From: JAWKWH01 sp965204295
Lineage (GTDB): Bacteria > Pseudomonadota > Alphaproteobacteria > Rhizobiales > Rhizobiaceae
Assembly (NCBI GenBank): GCA_965204295.1
Contig: OZ241973.1
Coordinates: 1,426,001 to 1,490,000, forward strand
Length of the DNA stretch: 64,000 nucleotides
Reading direction: 5' to 3'
The notes under the pieces are model-generated. The model made no database searches and was not told the origin of the DNA. It saw only the letters and a program-made list of their open reading frames with translations. Shown here in pieces: positions 34,109-43,046 of the stretch. The position numbers and the translations under genes were made by a program. The first letter of the stretch is position 1, and the number at the start of each line of letters is the position of its first letter.

Positions 34109-35494
34109 TCATCCGCCGACCATGGACGCCGGGTCGACAAGCCGGTCAAACGTTTCGCTGTCCACCAGCCCGCTTTTCAATGCCTCCTCGCGCAATGTGG
34201 CGCTATTCCGGTGCGCGGCCCTGGCGATCGCCGCCGCCGCATCGTATCCGATCTCCGGGGCCAGCACGGTCACCAGCATCAGCGATCCGCCGACGAGTTC
34301 ATTGATCCGTTTTCGATCCACGCCAATGCCCGCAACGCATTTGCCGGTGAACGAGACCGTCGCGTCCGCCAGCAACCGGATGGATTGCAGCACCGCATGG
34401 CCGATTACCGGTTTGAACGCGTTGAATTCGAAATGACCCTGCGACGCCGAAAAATTGACGGTGGTCTGATTGCCGAATACCTGCGCGCATACCATCGTCA
34501 ACGCCTCGGCTTAGGTCGGATTGACCTTTCCGGGCATGATCGAGGAGCCGGGTTCGTTTTCCGGCAATTTCAGTTCTCCGAGACCGGACCGCAGTCCTGA
34601 GCCGAGAAACCGGATGTCATTGGCGATCTTGAATAGATCGCCGGCAAGGGCGGCGAGCGATCCGTGAAAATCGGCCAGAGCGCCATGACCGGCCAGCGCC
34701 TCAAACTTGTTCGAAGCGCTTCGGAAAGGCGCGTCGGTCAGTTCCGAAAGCTCTTTTGCGAACTTTTCTCCGAATTCCGGCGGCGCGTTCAGACCGGTGC
34801 CGACCGCCGTGCCGCCCTGGGCGAGCGTATAAACGTCGCCGAGAGCGGAGACCGTTCGGTTGCGGCCAAGTTCAAGCGCCGCGCGATATCCGGAGAATTC
34901 CTGACCCAATGTCAGCGGCGTGGCGTCCTGCGTGTGGGTTCGACCGATTTTGACGATAGCCGAAAACTTCTCTTCCTTTTCACGCAATGCCGCGATGAGC
35001 CCGTCAACCGCCGGCAGCAAGCGCCTGTTCGTTTCAGCGATCGTGGCGACATGCATGGCGGTCGGGAACGTGTCATTCGATGACTGGCTCATATTGACGT
35101 GATCGTTCGGATGCACCGGGGCCCTGGATCCGATCACTCCGCCAAGCATCCCGATCGCGCGATTGGCAATCACTTCGTTGGCGTTCATGTTGGTCTGGGT
35201 TCCCGATCCCGTCTGCCAGACGGAAAGCGGAAAGTGATTGTCGAGGCGGCCATCGGCGACTTCCGACGCCGCGGCGCCGATCGCTCCACCCAGTTTCGGA
35301 TCAAGCCTGCCTGCCGCTGCGTTGACGGCGGCGGCCTGTTTGACCAGACCGAGCGCGTGAATGAGCGGAAGCGGAATTCTTTCCGATCCGATCCGAAAAT
35401 TGCTCAACGATCACTGCGTCTGAGCGCCCCAAAGACGATCGGCCGCGACCTCAATCTCGCCAAAACCGTCAGATTCCGTTCTCGTGTTTCCCAT
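34109..35494 (-). pseudogene. fumC: Class II fumarase with two nonsense mutations
   Basis: Full-length 461-codon frame from ATG at 35492-35494 (MGNTRTESDGFGEIEVAADR) to the stop at 34109, interrupted by TGA at 35411-35413 where WGAQTQ should continue with Arg, and by TAA at 34511-34513 where IMPGKVNPT should continue with Gln. Both stops are explained by single C-to-T changes (CGA to TGA, CAA to TAA) and the frame is otherwise intact, including GSSIMPGKVNP with the catalytic Ser and THTQDATPLTLGQ. A TTG at 35407 could restart, but the second stop removes the C-terminal third. A class I fumarase elsewhere would be needed for the TCA cycle. Confidence 0.85.
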
Positions 35495-35636
35495 CTGCCA
35501 AACGTGCCTCATCGTCTGACGTCACTCAAGTCACATCGCCGCCGTCAGTAGAAGATTTCTGTGGTTCAGGATCGCGCGTCCTTGTCACGGTGCGTGTGCT
35601 TGCCGATAAGGCATCTGTCCCTTTGAGGTTGCTCGC

Positions 35637-36326
35637 ATGGCTACGATTATCGCCCCGTCGGTCCTGGCGTCGGACTTTTCCAAACTCGGCGACGAGGTTG
35701 AGGCTGTCGCGGCCGCGGGTGCCGATTGGATCCATCTCGATGTCATGGATGGCCATTTTGTTCCCAACATCACGTTCGGTCCGCCGGTCATCAGGGCGAT
35801 ACGCGACCGGACGGACAAGATCTTCGACTGTCATCTGATGATCGAACCGGCCGATCCTTACCTTGCGGCATTTGCCGACGCGGGTTGCGACATCATCACC
35901 GTGCATGCCGAAGCCGGACCGCATTTGGACCGGTCGCTGCAAGCGATCGGAAATCTTGGCAGGAAGGCGGGCGTGTCGCTGAACCCTTCGACGCCGGAGA
36001 ATGTCATCGAATATGTTCTGGACAGGCTCGATCTGATCCTGCTGATGACCGTCAATCCGGGATTGGGCGGCCAGACATTCATCGGTCCGGTCGTTGACAA
36101 GGTCGCGCGGATAAAGGCGATGATCGGGGACCGGCCGATCGATATTGAAATCGATGGCGGCGTGACGGCGGAAACCGCGCCGCTCGTCGCCCGCGCCGGA
36201 GCGAATGTGCTGGTTGCCGGATCGGCCGTGTTCAAAGGCGGGACGCCGGAGGCCTATCGCGGCAACATCGGCGCAATACGGAATGCCGCCGACATGGCCT
36301 CACAAACGGGATCGACAATGGCATGA
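35637..36326 (+). CDS. rpe: Ribulose-phosphate 3-epimerase
   Basis: 229-residue TIM-barrel metalloenzyme interconverting ribulose-5-phosphate and xylulose-5-phosphate. Motifs: IIAPSVLASDFSKLGDE, IHLDVMDGHFVPNITFG with catalytic Asp and metal His, DCHLMIEPAD, LMTVNPGLGGQTFI, EIDGGVTAETA and VAGSAVFKG. GAGG upstream of the ATG. The following 157 bases to znuA hold no recognised gene. Confidence 0.95.
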   Translation: MATIIAPSVLASDFSKLGDEVEAVAAAGADWIHLDVMDGHFVPNITFGPPVIRAIRDRTDKIFDCHLMIEPADPYLAAFADAGCDIITVHAEAGPHLDRSLQAIGNLGRKAGVSLNPSTPENVIEYVLDRLDLILLMTVNPGLGGQTFIGPVVDKVARIKAMIGDRPIDIEIDGGVTAETAPLVARAGANVLVAGSAVFKGGTPEAYRGNIGAIRNAADMASQTGSTMA

Positions 36327-36483
36327 GCGGATTTGGCCGGGCACATTCGCCATATCCTTCAGGACGTCCGGTTCCGCCGCCCGGACCGGCGTCAACGACC
36401 TCGCCCCGGACGATTGCCCCGCCTGCCGGCCCTTTCCGGGTCTGCCTCGCGGCTTCGGTACAAATTCAACCCCGTCCGGGAGT

Positions 36484-37491
36484 TCATGGCCTTGAGTTCA
36501 GACAATCGCCGAACGATCGCGCCATTGTACGGATCAGGGTTTCGTAATGATCCGGGCCAGCCGCGATATCGGCGCCAAGCGGGTCCAGCCGCCCTATACG
36601 AATGTTCGCACCGCCGGCAATCGCCTTGATGGTTTTCGGCGAAAACTGAGGTTCGACGAAAGCGCAAAGGATTCCGGCCGCGTCGATTGAGTCCCGTAAT
36701 TCCGCCAGCGTTTCGGCGCCCGGCGGCGTTTGCGGATTGACGACTATCGAACCGGCGGCCCGAAGCCCGAAACGTCTCTCAAAATAGTGATAAGCATCAT
36801 GAAAAACGATAAACGGTTTACCGCGGGCCGGTTCGAGAAGCATATCGGTCCTAGATGACAGACGATCGAGCGCCGCAAGCGCCGCGACGGCGTTCGCCCG
36901 ATAGAGATCGACGCGCGCCAGATCGGCCTCGATCATGATATCCGCGATACGCCGGATCATATGGCGGGCATTATCTGGATCGAGCCAGATGTGCATATCG
37001 AAAGTCGTGTGTTCGTGGCCATGGTCATCTTCGTGGTCGTGGTCACCGTTTTCGGCGCCGTTGCGACGCTCCGTTCGGTCATGCCGTTCGCCGTCGCCAT
37101 TTCCTTCGGCTGCGCCGAAGCGCTCGAACATGCCTTCGGACCGAACGCCGAGCGTTACGAGGCCAGGCGTCTTCGCGAGATCGACCACATTCGCATCCTG
37201 TCCGAGCGATTCGAGCGGGCGATTCAGAAAGGTCTCAAGGTCCGGCCCGATACGGAAGACAACATCGGCACCTTGAAGCGCGACCGCATCCGACGGTTTC
37301 AGCGCATATGTGTGCGGCGATTCGCGGCCCTTCATCAACAGCGCCGGTTCCGCGATGCGCTTCATGACCATCGACACCAGCGAATGCAGCGGCTTGATCG
37401 ACACGACGACTTTCGGCGCGTCCGCCGCGAAAACGGATGTCATCAGGCACAAGTTCAAAAACAGGCCCGCGGGCAGCAAAATCACTCTCAC
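36484..37491 (-). CDS. znuA: Zinc ABC transporter substrate-binding protein
   Basis: 335 residues. Signal peptide MRVILLPAGLFLNLCLMTSV with cleavage near FAADA. Zinc ligands: VSIKPLHSLV, the His/Asp-rich mobile loop DHDHEDDHGHEHTTFDMHIW with FDMHIWLDP, FHDAYHYFERRF. The GTG at 37491 is preceded by AGGAGA, better than a TTG six codons upstream. Divergent from znuCB with a Zur-box-like palindrome between, so repressed when zinc is ample. Confidence 0.93.
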   Translation of the reverse strand: MRVILLPAGLFLNLCLMTSVFAADAPKVVVSIKPLHSLVSMVMKRIAEPALLMKGRESPHTYALKPSDAVALQGADVVFRIGPDLETFLNRPLESLGQDANVVDLAKTPGLVTLGVRSEGMFERFGAAEGNGDGERHDRTERRNGAENGDHDHEDDHGHEHTTFDMHIWLDPDNARHMIRRIADIMIEADLARVDLYRANAVAALAALDRLSSRTDMLLEPARGKPFIVFHDAYHYFERRFGLRAAGSIVVNPQTPPGAETLAELRDSIDAAGILCAFVEPQFSPKTIKAIAGGANIRIGRLDPLGADIAAGPDHYETLIRTMARSFGDCLNSRP

Positions 37492-37508
37492 CGATGCTCT
37501 CCTTGTCA

Positions 37509-37530
37509 ATGTAATGTTATACCATTACAT
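37509..37530. promoter_or_regulatory. Zur-box-like operator
   Basis: Perfect inverted repeat ATGTAATG - TTATAC - CATTACAT in the 65-base znuA/znuC gap. Size and AT-rich pattern fit Zur sites, and a zur gene lies at the end of the znuCB operon. Confidence 0.75.
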
Positions 37531-37556
37531 GTAGCCGACGGATATCGGAGTGTCAA

Positions 37557-38429
37557 ATGGAATCGACGAACCCTCAGGAAATCAGCGGGCGAATTTTGTT
37601 GCGGACGGACGGGCTTGGTGTGTTTCGCGACGGGCGATGGCTGGTTCGTGGCGTGGATATGTCCGTTCGACGCGGCGAGATCGTCACTCTTGTCGGGCCC
37701 AACGGATCGGGCAAGACCACAACGGCTCGCGCCGCACTCGGACTGTTGAAGCCGGATGAGGGTTCGGTGAGGCGACCGGCGGCGGATTGCCGGGTCGGGT
37801 ATGTGCCGCAGAAACTCGCGATTGACCGCAGTCTTCCGCTGACGGTGTCGCGCTTCATGAGACTGACCGGCGGACTTGCCGACGCCGAAATCATGGCGGC
37901 GTTGGAGGAGACGGGAATCACCCATCTGGCCGGCGCGGAGATTCACAACCTGTCCGGCGGCGAGTTTCAACGAACCATGCTGGCGCGGGTATTTGCCCGA
38001 AAACCGGACCTGCTCGTTCTCGACGAACCTGTTCAGGGGGTCGATTTTCCGGGCGAGGAATCGCTTTATCGCCTTATCGGAGAATTTCGCGACAGAACCG
38101 GTTGCGGCATTCTGATGGTATCGCACGATCTGCATGTGGTGATGGCGGCAACCAACACGGTGATTTGCCTGAATGGCCATGTCTGCTGTTCCGGCAGCCC
38201 GGAATCCGTCGCTTCCAGCCCGGATTACGCGAAACTGTTCGGCCCGCGGGCCGGTGAGGCGATTGCGTTTTACCGGCACCGCCATGACCATACCCATCTC
38301 CCCGACGGACGGGTGCACCATGACGACGGAACGATTACCGACGATCATCATTCGCATGGAGAGCACTGCGATCATGATACCGGAGCGCCAGCGGTCGCGC
38401 CCGGCGGGCAGCGGCGGGACGTTCGATGA
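37557..38429 (+). CDS. znuC: Zinc ABC transporter ATP-binding protein
   Basis: 290 residues. Walker A LVGPNGSGKTTTARA, signature LSGGEFQRTMLARVFA, Walker B LLVLDEPVQGVD, switch MVSHDLHVVM. The last about 45 residues are His/Asp rich (HRHDHTHLPDGRVHHDDG), possibly binding zinc at the cytoplasmic side. Overlaps znuB by ATGA-type coupling. Confidence 0.92.
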   Translation: MESTNPQEISGRILLRTDGLGVFRDGRWLVRGVDMSVRRGEIVTLVGPNGSGKTTTARAALGLLKPDEGSVRRPAADCRVGYVPQKLAIDRSLPLTVSRFMRLTGGLADAEIMAALEETGITHLAGAEIHNLSGGEFQRTMLARVFARKPDLLVLDEPVQGVDFPGEESLYRLIGEFRDRTGCGILMVSHDLHVVMAATNTVICLNGHVCCSGSPESVASSPDYAKLFGPRAGEAIAFYRHRHDHTHLPDGRVHHDDGTITDDHHSHGEHCDHDTGAPAVAPGGQRRDVR

Positions 38430-39241
38430 TGCTCGATGATTTTTTTACGCGCGCTCTGATTGCCGGTATCGGCATAGCCGCCATAACCGGCCCGCTCGGA
38501 TGCTTCGTTGTCTGGCGGCGAATGGCCTATTTCGGCGATACGATGGCGCACTCCGGACTTCTGGGAGTGGCGTTCGCGCTGATCGTCGATTTCAATGTCA
38601 CTCTCGGCGTGTTCGCCATAGCTGCGGTAACGGCGTTTCTCATGCTGGCTCTGGAGCGGGTCGAAAACCTGTCAACCGATTCGATTCTCGGCATTCTTTC
38701 CCATTCCGCTCTGGCGGCGGGACTTGTGCTGATCCCTGTCATGAACCTCACCGGCATCGATCTGCACGCGCTTCTGTTCGGAGACATTCTTGCGGTGTCA
38801 AAGGCGGAGATTCTCATTATCTACCTTGGTGGAACGGTGGTGCTATCAGTGCTGGCCGCGATTTGGCGACCGCTGCTCGCCGCTACCGTCAGCAACGAAA
38901 TTGCGGAAGCGGAAAACCGAAACCCGGCCCGGCACAGGATGATCCTCATGCTGATCATGGCGCTGATCATCGCGCTGGCGATGAAAGTGGTCGGAATTAT
39001 CTTGCTGACATCGCTGCTGATTATTCCCGCGGCGACGGCCCGCCGCTTCTCCCGCACACCCGAGACAATGGCCCTGATCGCCGCCGGGGGTGGGATGGCG
39101 GCGGTGGTCGGCGGGCTTTTCGGTTCCCTCTGGCTGGATACGCCAAGCGGACCGTCGGTTGTCCTGATCGCTGGCGCGCTGTTCATTTCGGCGGTGTTTG
39201 GCGCATCATTCCTCAACCGCGCCCGAGAAGGACCGGAGTAG
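38426..39241 (+). CDS. znuB: Zinc ABC transporter permease
   Basis: 271-residue ABC-3 family inner-membrane permease with about eight hydrophobic segments, e.g. GIAAITGPLGCFVVWRRMAY and VGIILLTSLLIIPAATARR. Partner of ZnuC and ZnuA in high-affinity zinc import. Confidence 0.92.
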   Translation: MMLDDFFTRALIAGIGIAAITGPLGCFVVWRRMAYFGDTMAHSGLLGVAFALIVDFNVTLGVFAIAAVTAFLMLALERVENLSTDSILGILSHSALAAGLVLIPVMNLTGIDLHALLFGDILAVSKAEILIIYLGGTVVLSVLAAIWRPLLAATVSNEIAEAENRNPARHRMILMLIMALIIALAMKVVGIILLTSLLIIPAATARRFSRTPETMALIAAGGGMAAVVGGLFGSLWLDTPSGPSVVLIAGALFISAVFGASFLNRAREGPE

Positions 39242-39247
39242 TCGACG

Positions 39248-39649
39248 ATGGCTGACAATTCGAAACTGACATGCAATCAGAAACTGGTGCTGGACAAACT
39301 GCGGGCGGCTTCCGCGCCGCTTAGCGCCTATGCGCTTCTCGATGACCTGAGAGACCATGGTTTCAGGGCGCCTTTGCAGGTATATCGGGCGCTCAAGGCG
39401 CTGACCGTTGCGGGAAAGGCGCACAGGCTGGAAAGTCTCAATGCTTTCGTTGCCTGTTGCGGCAGCCATGGAAAGGACGCCAACATGATCGCATTCGCCA
39501 TCTGCAGCGATTGCGGGCAGGTGAGCGAATTTGCCGACGAAATCGTCTCCAACCGATTGCATCGATGGGTAAACAAGCGCGGTTTTCAGGCGTTTACAAC
39601 CGCGATTGAAATTCGAGGCAAGTGCCGGGTTTGCAAGGAACCGGGCTGA
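39248..39649 (+). CDS. zur: Zinc uptake regulator, Fur family
   Basis: 133 residues. Winged-helix N-terminus (LTCNQKLVLDKLRAASAPLS, VYRALKALTVAGKAHRLESL) and Fur C-terminal dimer domain. Cysteine pairs in ICSDCGQ and CRVCKEPG give a structural zinc site; CCGSHGKD contributes sensory ligands. Six bases after znuB, so it is probably co-transcribed and autoregulated through the znuA/znuC operator. Confidence 0.9.
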   Translation: MADNSKLTCNQKLVLDKLRAASAPLSAYALLDDLRDHGFRAPLQVYRALKALTVAGKAHRLESLNAFVACCGSHGKDANMIAFAICSDCGQVSEFADEIVSNRLHRWVNKRGFQAFTTAIEIRGKCRVCKEPG

Positions 39650-39700
39650 AACGATTATGGTTTCGCTATATTCTTCAACAGGTTGAATCGTTTCGGCTTG

Positions 39701-42622
39701 CTAGTGCGCCTGGTCCCAATTGTCCGCTGCGGTTGCGTCGACAGCCAACGGCACGGTCATCGAAACGGCGGGCATGGCGGCATTTTCCATGACGCTTCCG
39801 ACAACGGCAATCGTCGATTCGATTTCTATTTCCGGAAGCTCGAAGATCAGCTCGTCATGCACCTGCAGCAGCATCCGCGCTGACAACCCGGCATCTTCAA
39901 GCGCCGAATCCATGCGGATCATCGCCCGGCGGATGATGTCTGCGGCCGATCCCTGAATTGGCGCATTGATCGCCGCGCGCTCCGTGAACGCGCGATGTTG
40001 CGGATTTGAAGATTTGATTTCCGGATAGTGCGCCCGTCGGCCGAAAATCGTTTCCACATAGCCATGTTCGCGGCAGAATTCCTTTGTCCTTTCCATATAG
40101 TCCCGTATGCCGGGAAAGCGTTTGAAATACTGTTTGATGTAATCGCCGGCTTCGCCGCGGGGAATCGAAAGCTGATTGGCGAGACCGAACGCCGAAATGC
40201 CGTAGATGATGCCGAAATTGATCGCCTTGGCGCGACGGCGCACTTCCGGCGGCATGTCGTTGACCGGAACGCCGAACATCTCCGATGCCGTCATCGCGTG
40301 GATGTCGACTCCGTCGGCAAATGCCCGCTTGAGCTGCGGAATATCCGCAATATGCGCCAGGACGCGAAGTTCGATCTGCGAATAGTCGGCCGAAAGCAGT
40401 TTGTTGCCCGGTTCGGCCACGAAGGCCGTGCGAATCCTGCGGCCTTCGGCTGTACGGATCGGAATATTCTGCAAATTGGGATCGGATGACGACAGCCTGC
40501 CGGTCGAGGTGGAAGCAAGTGCGTAGGATGTGTGAACGCGTTTGGTTCGCGGATTGATGAATCCCGGCAATGCGTCCGTATAGGTGCTCTTCAGCTTGGT
40601 CAGTTGGCGCCAGTCGACGATCTTTCGCGGCAGTTCATGACCTTCCGCAGCAAGTTCCTCAAGCACCTGCGCCGAGGTGGACCACTGCCCCGTTTTTGTT
40701 TTTGCTCCGCCGGGCAGGTTCATCTTGCCGAACAGGATTTCGCCCAATTGCCTTGGCGACCCGAGGTTGAAGCTTTCGCCGGCTATCTCATGAATCCCGG
40801 CTTCCAGCGACGCGGCGGTTTGCGCGAAGTCGCCGGATAGCCGGCTCAGAATCTGCCGGTCGACCGAAATCCCACGTTGTTCCATCCGCGCCAAAACCGC
40901 AACCAGCGGTCTTTCAAGACGCTCGTAAACCGACGTCAGCCCGTCCGCCGCCAGACGGGGTTTCAAGGCAAGCCAGAGCCTGAGCGTGACATCGGCGTCT
41001 TCGGCCGCGTAAGCGGAGGCTTTGTCGATCTCGACACGGTCGAAAGTTACGGCTTTCCTGCCGCTGCCGGTCAGATCCGTGTAGTGGATCGTTTCGTGGC
41101 CAAGCCAGCGATCGGAAAGCGCATCCATGCCATGACCGCCCTTTCCGGCGTCGATGGCATAGGAAATGAGCATCGTATCGTCGTAGGAAACGACATCGAC
41201 GCCGCGCTGGCGCATGATCACCAGATCATATTTCAGGTTTTGCGCGATTTTGAGAACAGACGCATCTTCCAGCAGGGATTTCAGCCGCGCCAAGGCGGTC
41301 GCCTCGTCAATCTGATCCTCGACCAAGCCACCGCCCAGCAAATCCCCCGCACCGGCCTTATGCGCCAGCGGCACGTAGGCGGCGCGCCCGGGCGCCGTCG
41401 CCAGCGAGAAACCTACCAATTCAGCTTGCATCGGATCGAGAGACGTCGTCTCCGTATCGAAAGCCACCAGACCGGCCTCGCGGGCTTCTGCAATCCAGGC
41501 ATCGAGCGCACCTGCGTCGCGAACGGTCACATAATCCGAAGTGTCAATCCTGGCGGAGGTCGCGGCCGCAGCGCGCTCGCCGGCCAGCGCCGCCGGAGTC
41601 CACGCTCCCGGCGAACCGGATAATTTCCCGCCGGGGGAATCGGCATCCTCGTTTCCGGCGCTCAGATCGGGCCCGTGCGCATCGTCGCCCCGCTCGACCT
41701 CGACCACGGCGGGCTCGATTTCCGCGACTTCGGCGCCCGTCGCCTCGGCGACACGCCGCGTCAGTGTATTGAATTCCATTGCTTTGAGAAAGCCGATCAG
41801 CTTCGGACCGTCAGGCTCGTCAAGCGCGAAGTCCTTGAGGCCGGCGCTGACGGGAACGTCCCGTCTCAAGGTCACCAGTTCGCGCGACAGGCGCGCTATG
41901 TCGGTGTGTTCGATGATGCTTTCGCGGCGTTTGTTCTGCTTGATCTCGCCAGCCCGCTCAAGGAGCATATCAAGATCGCCGTATTCATCCAGCAATTGCG
42001 CCGCCGTTTTGGGCCCAATTCCCGGAATGCCCGGAATATTATCGACGGAATCGCCGGTCAGCGCCTGCAAATCGATCATTTTCCCGGGGGTGACACCCCA
42101 CTTTTCGACAACTTCGGGCTCGCGAATCTCACGGTCCTTCATCGTGTCGTACATGCCGACATTCGGCGTCACCAACTGCATCAGATCCTTGTCAGAAGAT
42201 ATGATCGTGACTTCGCCGCCGGCCTCCTCGGCCAGACGCGCATAGGTGGCTATCAGGTCGTCGGCTTCAAAACCCTCCATCTCGATACAGGGCAGGTCGA
42301 AGGCCAGCGTCGCCTGGCGGATCAGGCCGAACTGCGGGATCAGATCCTCCGGCGGTTCCGGACGGTTGGCCTTGTAGTCGGAATAAAGGTCGTTTCGGAA
42401 AGTTTTCGACGAATGGTCAAAAATGACGGCGAAATGCGTCGGTGTCGCGCCGACCGAGGTATCTCGGGCTTCCGACAGCAATTTCCAGAGCATGTTGCAG
42501 AAGCCCGAAACGGCACCGACGGGCAACCGGTCGGACTTTCGCGTCAGAGGCGGAAGCGCGTGATAGGCCCGAAAAATGTAACCGGACCCGTCAACGAGAA
42601 AGAGATGATCGCCTTTTTTCAT
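39701..42622 (-). CDS. polA: DNA polymerase I
   Basis: 973 residues with 5'-3' nuclease (about 1-310; LFLVDGSGYIFRAYHALPPL, FEADDLIATYA), 3'-5' proofreading exonuclease with intact DEDD residues (VAFDTETTSLDP, QNLKYDL, YAAEDADVTLRLW) and family A polymerase (SADYSQIELRVLAHIA, AKAINFGIIYGISAFG, QVHDELIFELPE). The start MKKGDHLFLVDGSG at 42622 matches relatives; the frame is open to 42676. Converges on zur. Confidence 0.95.
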   Translation of the reverse strand: MKKGDHLFLVDGSGYIFRAYHALPPLTRKSDRLPVGAVSGFCNMLWKLLSEARDTSVGATPTHFAVIFDHSSKTFRNDLYSDYKANRPEPPEDLIPQFGLIRQATLAFDLPCIEMEGFEADDLIATYARLAEEAGGEVTIISSDKDLMQLVTPNVGMYDTMKDREIREPEVVEKWGVTPGKMIDLQALTGDSVDNIPGIPGIGPKTAAQLLDEYGDLDMLLERAGEIKQNKRRESIIEHTDIARLSRELVTLRRDVPVSAGLKDFALDEPDGPKLIGFLKAMEFNTLTRRVAEATGAEVAEIEPAVVEVERGDDAHGPDLSAGNEDADSPGGKLSGSPGAWTPAALAGERAAAATSARIDTSDYVTVRDAGALDAWIAEAREAGLVAFDTETTSLDPMQAELVGFSLATAPGRAAYVPLAHKAGAGDLLGGGLVEDQIDEATALARLKSLLEDASVLKIAQNLKYDLVIMRQRGVDVVSYDDTMLISYAIDAGKGGHGMDALSDRWLGHETIHYTDLTGSGRKAVTFDRVEIDKASAYAAEDADVTLRLWLALKPRLAADGLTSVYERLERPLVAVLARMEQRGISVDRQILSRLSGDFAQTAASLEAGIHEIAGESFNLGSPRQLGEILFGKMNLPGGAKTKTGQWSTSAQVLEELAAEGHELPRKIVDWRQLTKLKSTYTDALPGFINPRTKRVHTSYALASTSTGRLSSSDPNLQNIPIRTAEGRRIRTAFVAEPGNKLLSADYSQIELRVLAHIADIPQLKRAFADGVDIHAMTASEMFGVPVNDMPPEVRRRAKAINFGIIYGISAFGLANQLSIPRGEAGDYIKQYFKRFPGIRDYMERTKEFCREHGYVETIFGRRAHYPEIKSSNPQHRAFTERAAINAPIQGSAADIIRRAMIRMDSALEDAGLSARMLLQVHDELIFELPEIEIESTIAVVGSVMENAAMPAVSMTVPLAVDATAADNWDQAH

Positions 42623-42814
42623 GGGATGAATGGGTAGCGCGCCGGTTCGCCGGTGTCCATCGCGCGCCATGTTCATTTTCCGGAATTCCTGTCACCGCCG
42701 CCGACTGCGCCCGACATGCGGAGACATTCTTACCCGGTAATCCCGCCCGATTCTCACGGCCATGTTACAAATCATTAATGCCGTGAACATTGAAATGCCT
42801 CATTTGCCGACTCG

Positions 42815-42966
42815 AATGCCGGTCATCGGCGGTTTTCGCCGACGTCCGGAACCAAGGCTCGTCCCCCGCCTTGCCGGACAACCGGCGGCAGCCTAATCCC
42901 CTCTCCGGGCTGCCGCGATCTTTACGGCATGGCCGCCGTGGTACCCCTCCGCCACGGCGGCTTTTT
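42815..42966 (+). ncRNA. Candidate small RNA next to polA
   Basis: No reading frame. Three successive hairpins can be drawn: TCGGCG/CGCCGA (42826-42831/42837-42842), GCGGCAGCC/GGCTGCCGC (42885-42893/42908-42916) with a C-rich loop including CCCCTCTCC, and a terminator stem. From memory, rhizobial alpha-r7 (Smr7C) sRNAs sit beside polA and have this multi-hairpin form with pyrimidine-rich anti-Shine-Dalgarno loops. The 5' end is a guess. The intrinsic terminator is the strongest evidence: it has no upstream protein gene on this strand. Confidence 0.5.
42932..42966 (+). terminator. Intrinsic terminator
   Basis: GCCGCCGTGG (42932-42941) and CCACGGCGGC (42952-42961) form a perfect 10-bp stem with a 10-base loop, followed immediately by TTTTT (42962-42966). 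Strong Rho-independent terminator on the plus strand, where no protein gene lies upstream, so it should end a small RNA. Confidence 0.8.
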
Positions 42967-43046
42967 ATTGTCAAATTTCCCCCGGATGACTTCCCGATTT
43001 GGATCAGCCGGACTACGTTCGGAAAAAACCGGGTAATTGGATTCAT

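Noticed and set aside
34511..35407. Separate 298-residue lyase gene and a separate 130-residue gene downstream
   Set aside because: Both lie in one frame and align end-to-end as a single fumarase interrupted by stop codons.
36323..36547. Small gene after rpe overlapping its stop (ATGA)
   Set aside because: Pro/Arg-rich frame running into znuA on the other strand; no ribosome site or recognisable features, so treated as non-coding.
39648..39694. 9-bp inverted repeat (GAAACGATT/AATCGTTTC) between convergent zur and polA as a terminator
   Set aside because: The loop is 29 bases and there is no T-run; it may be incidental.
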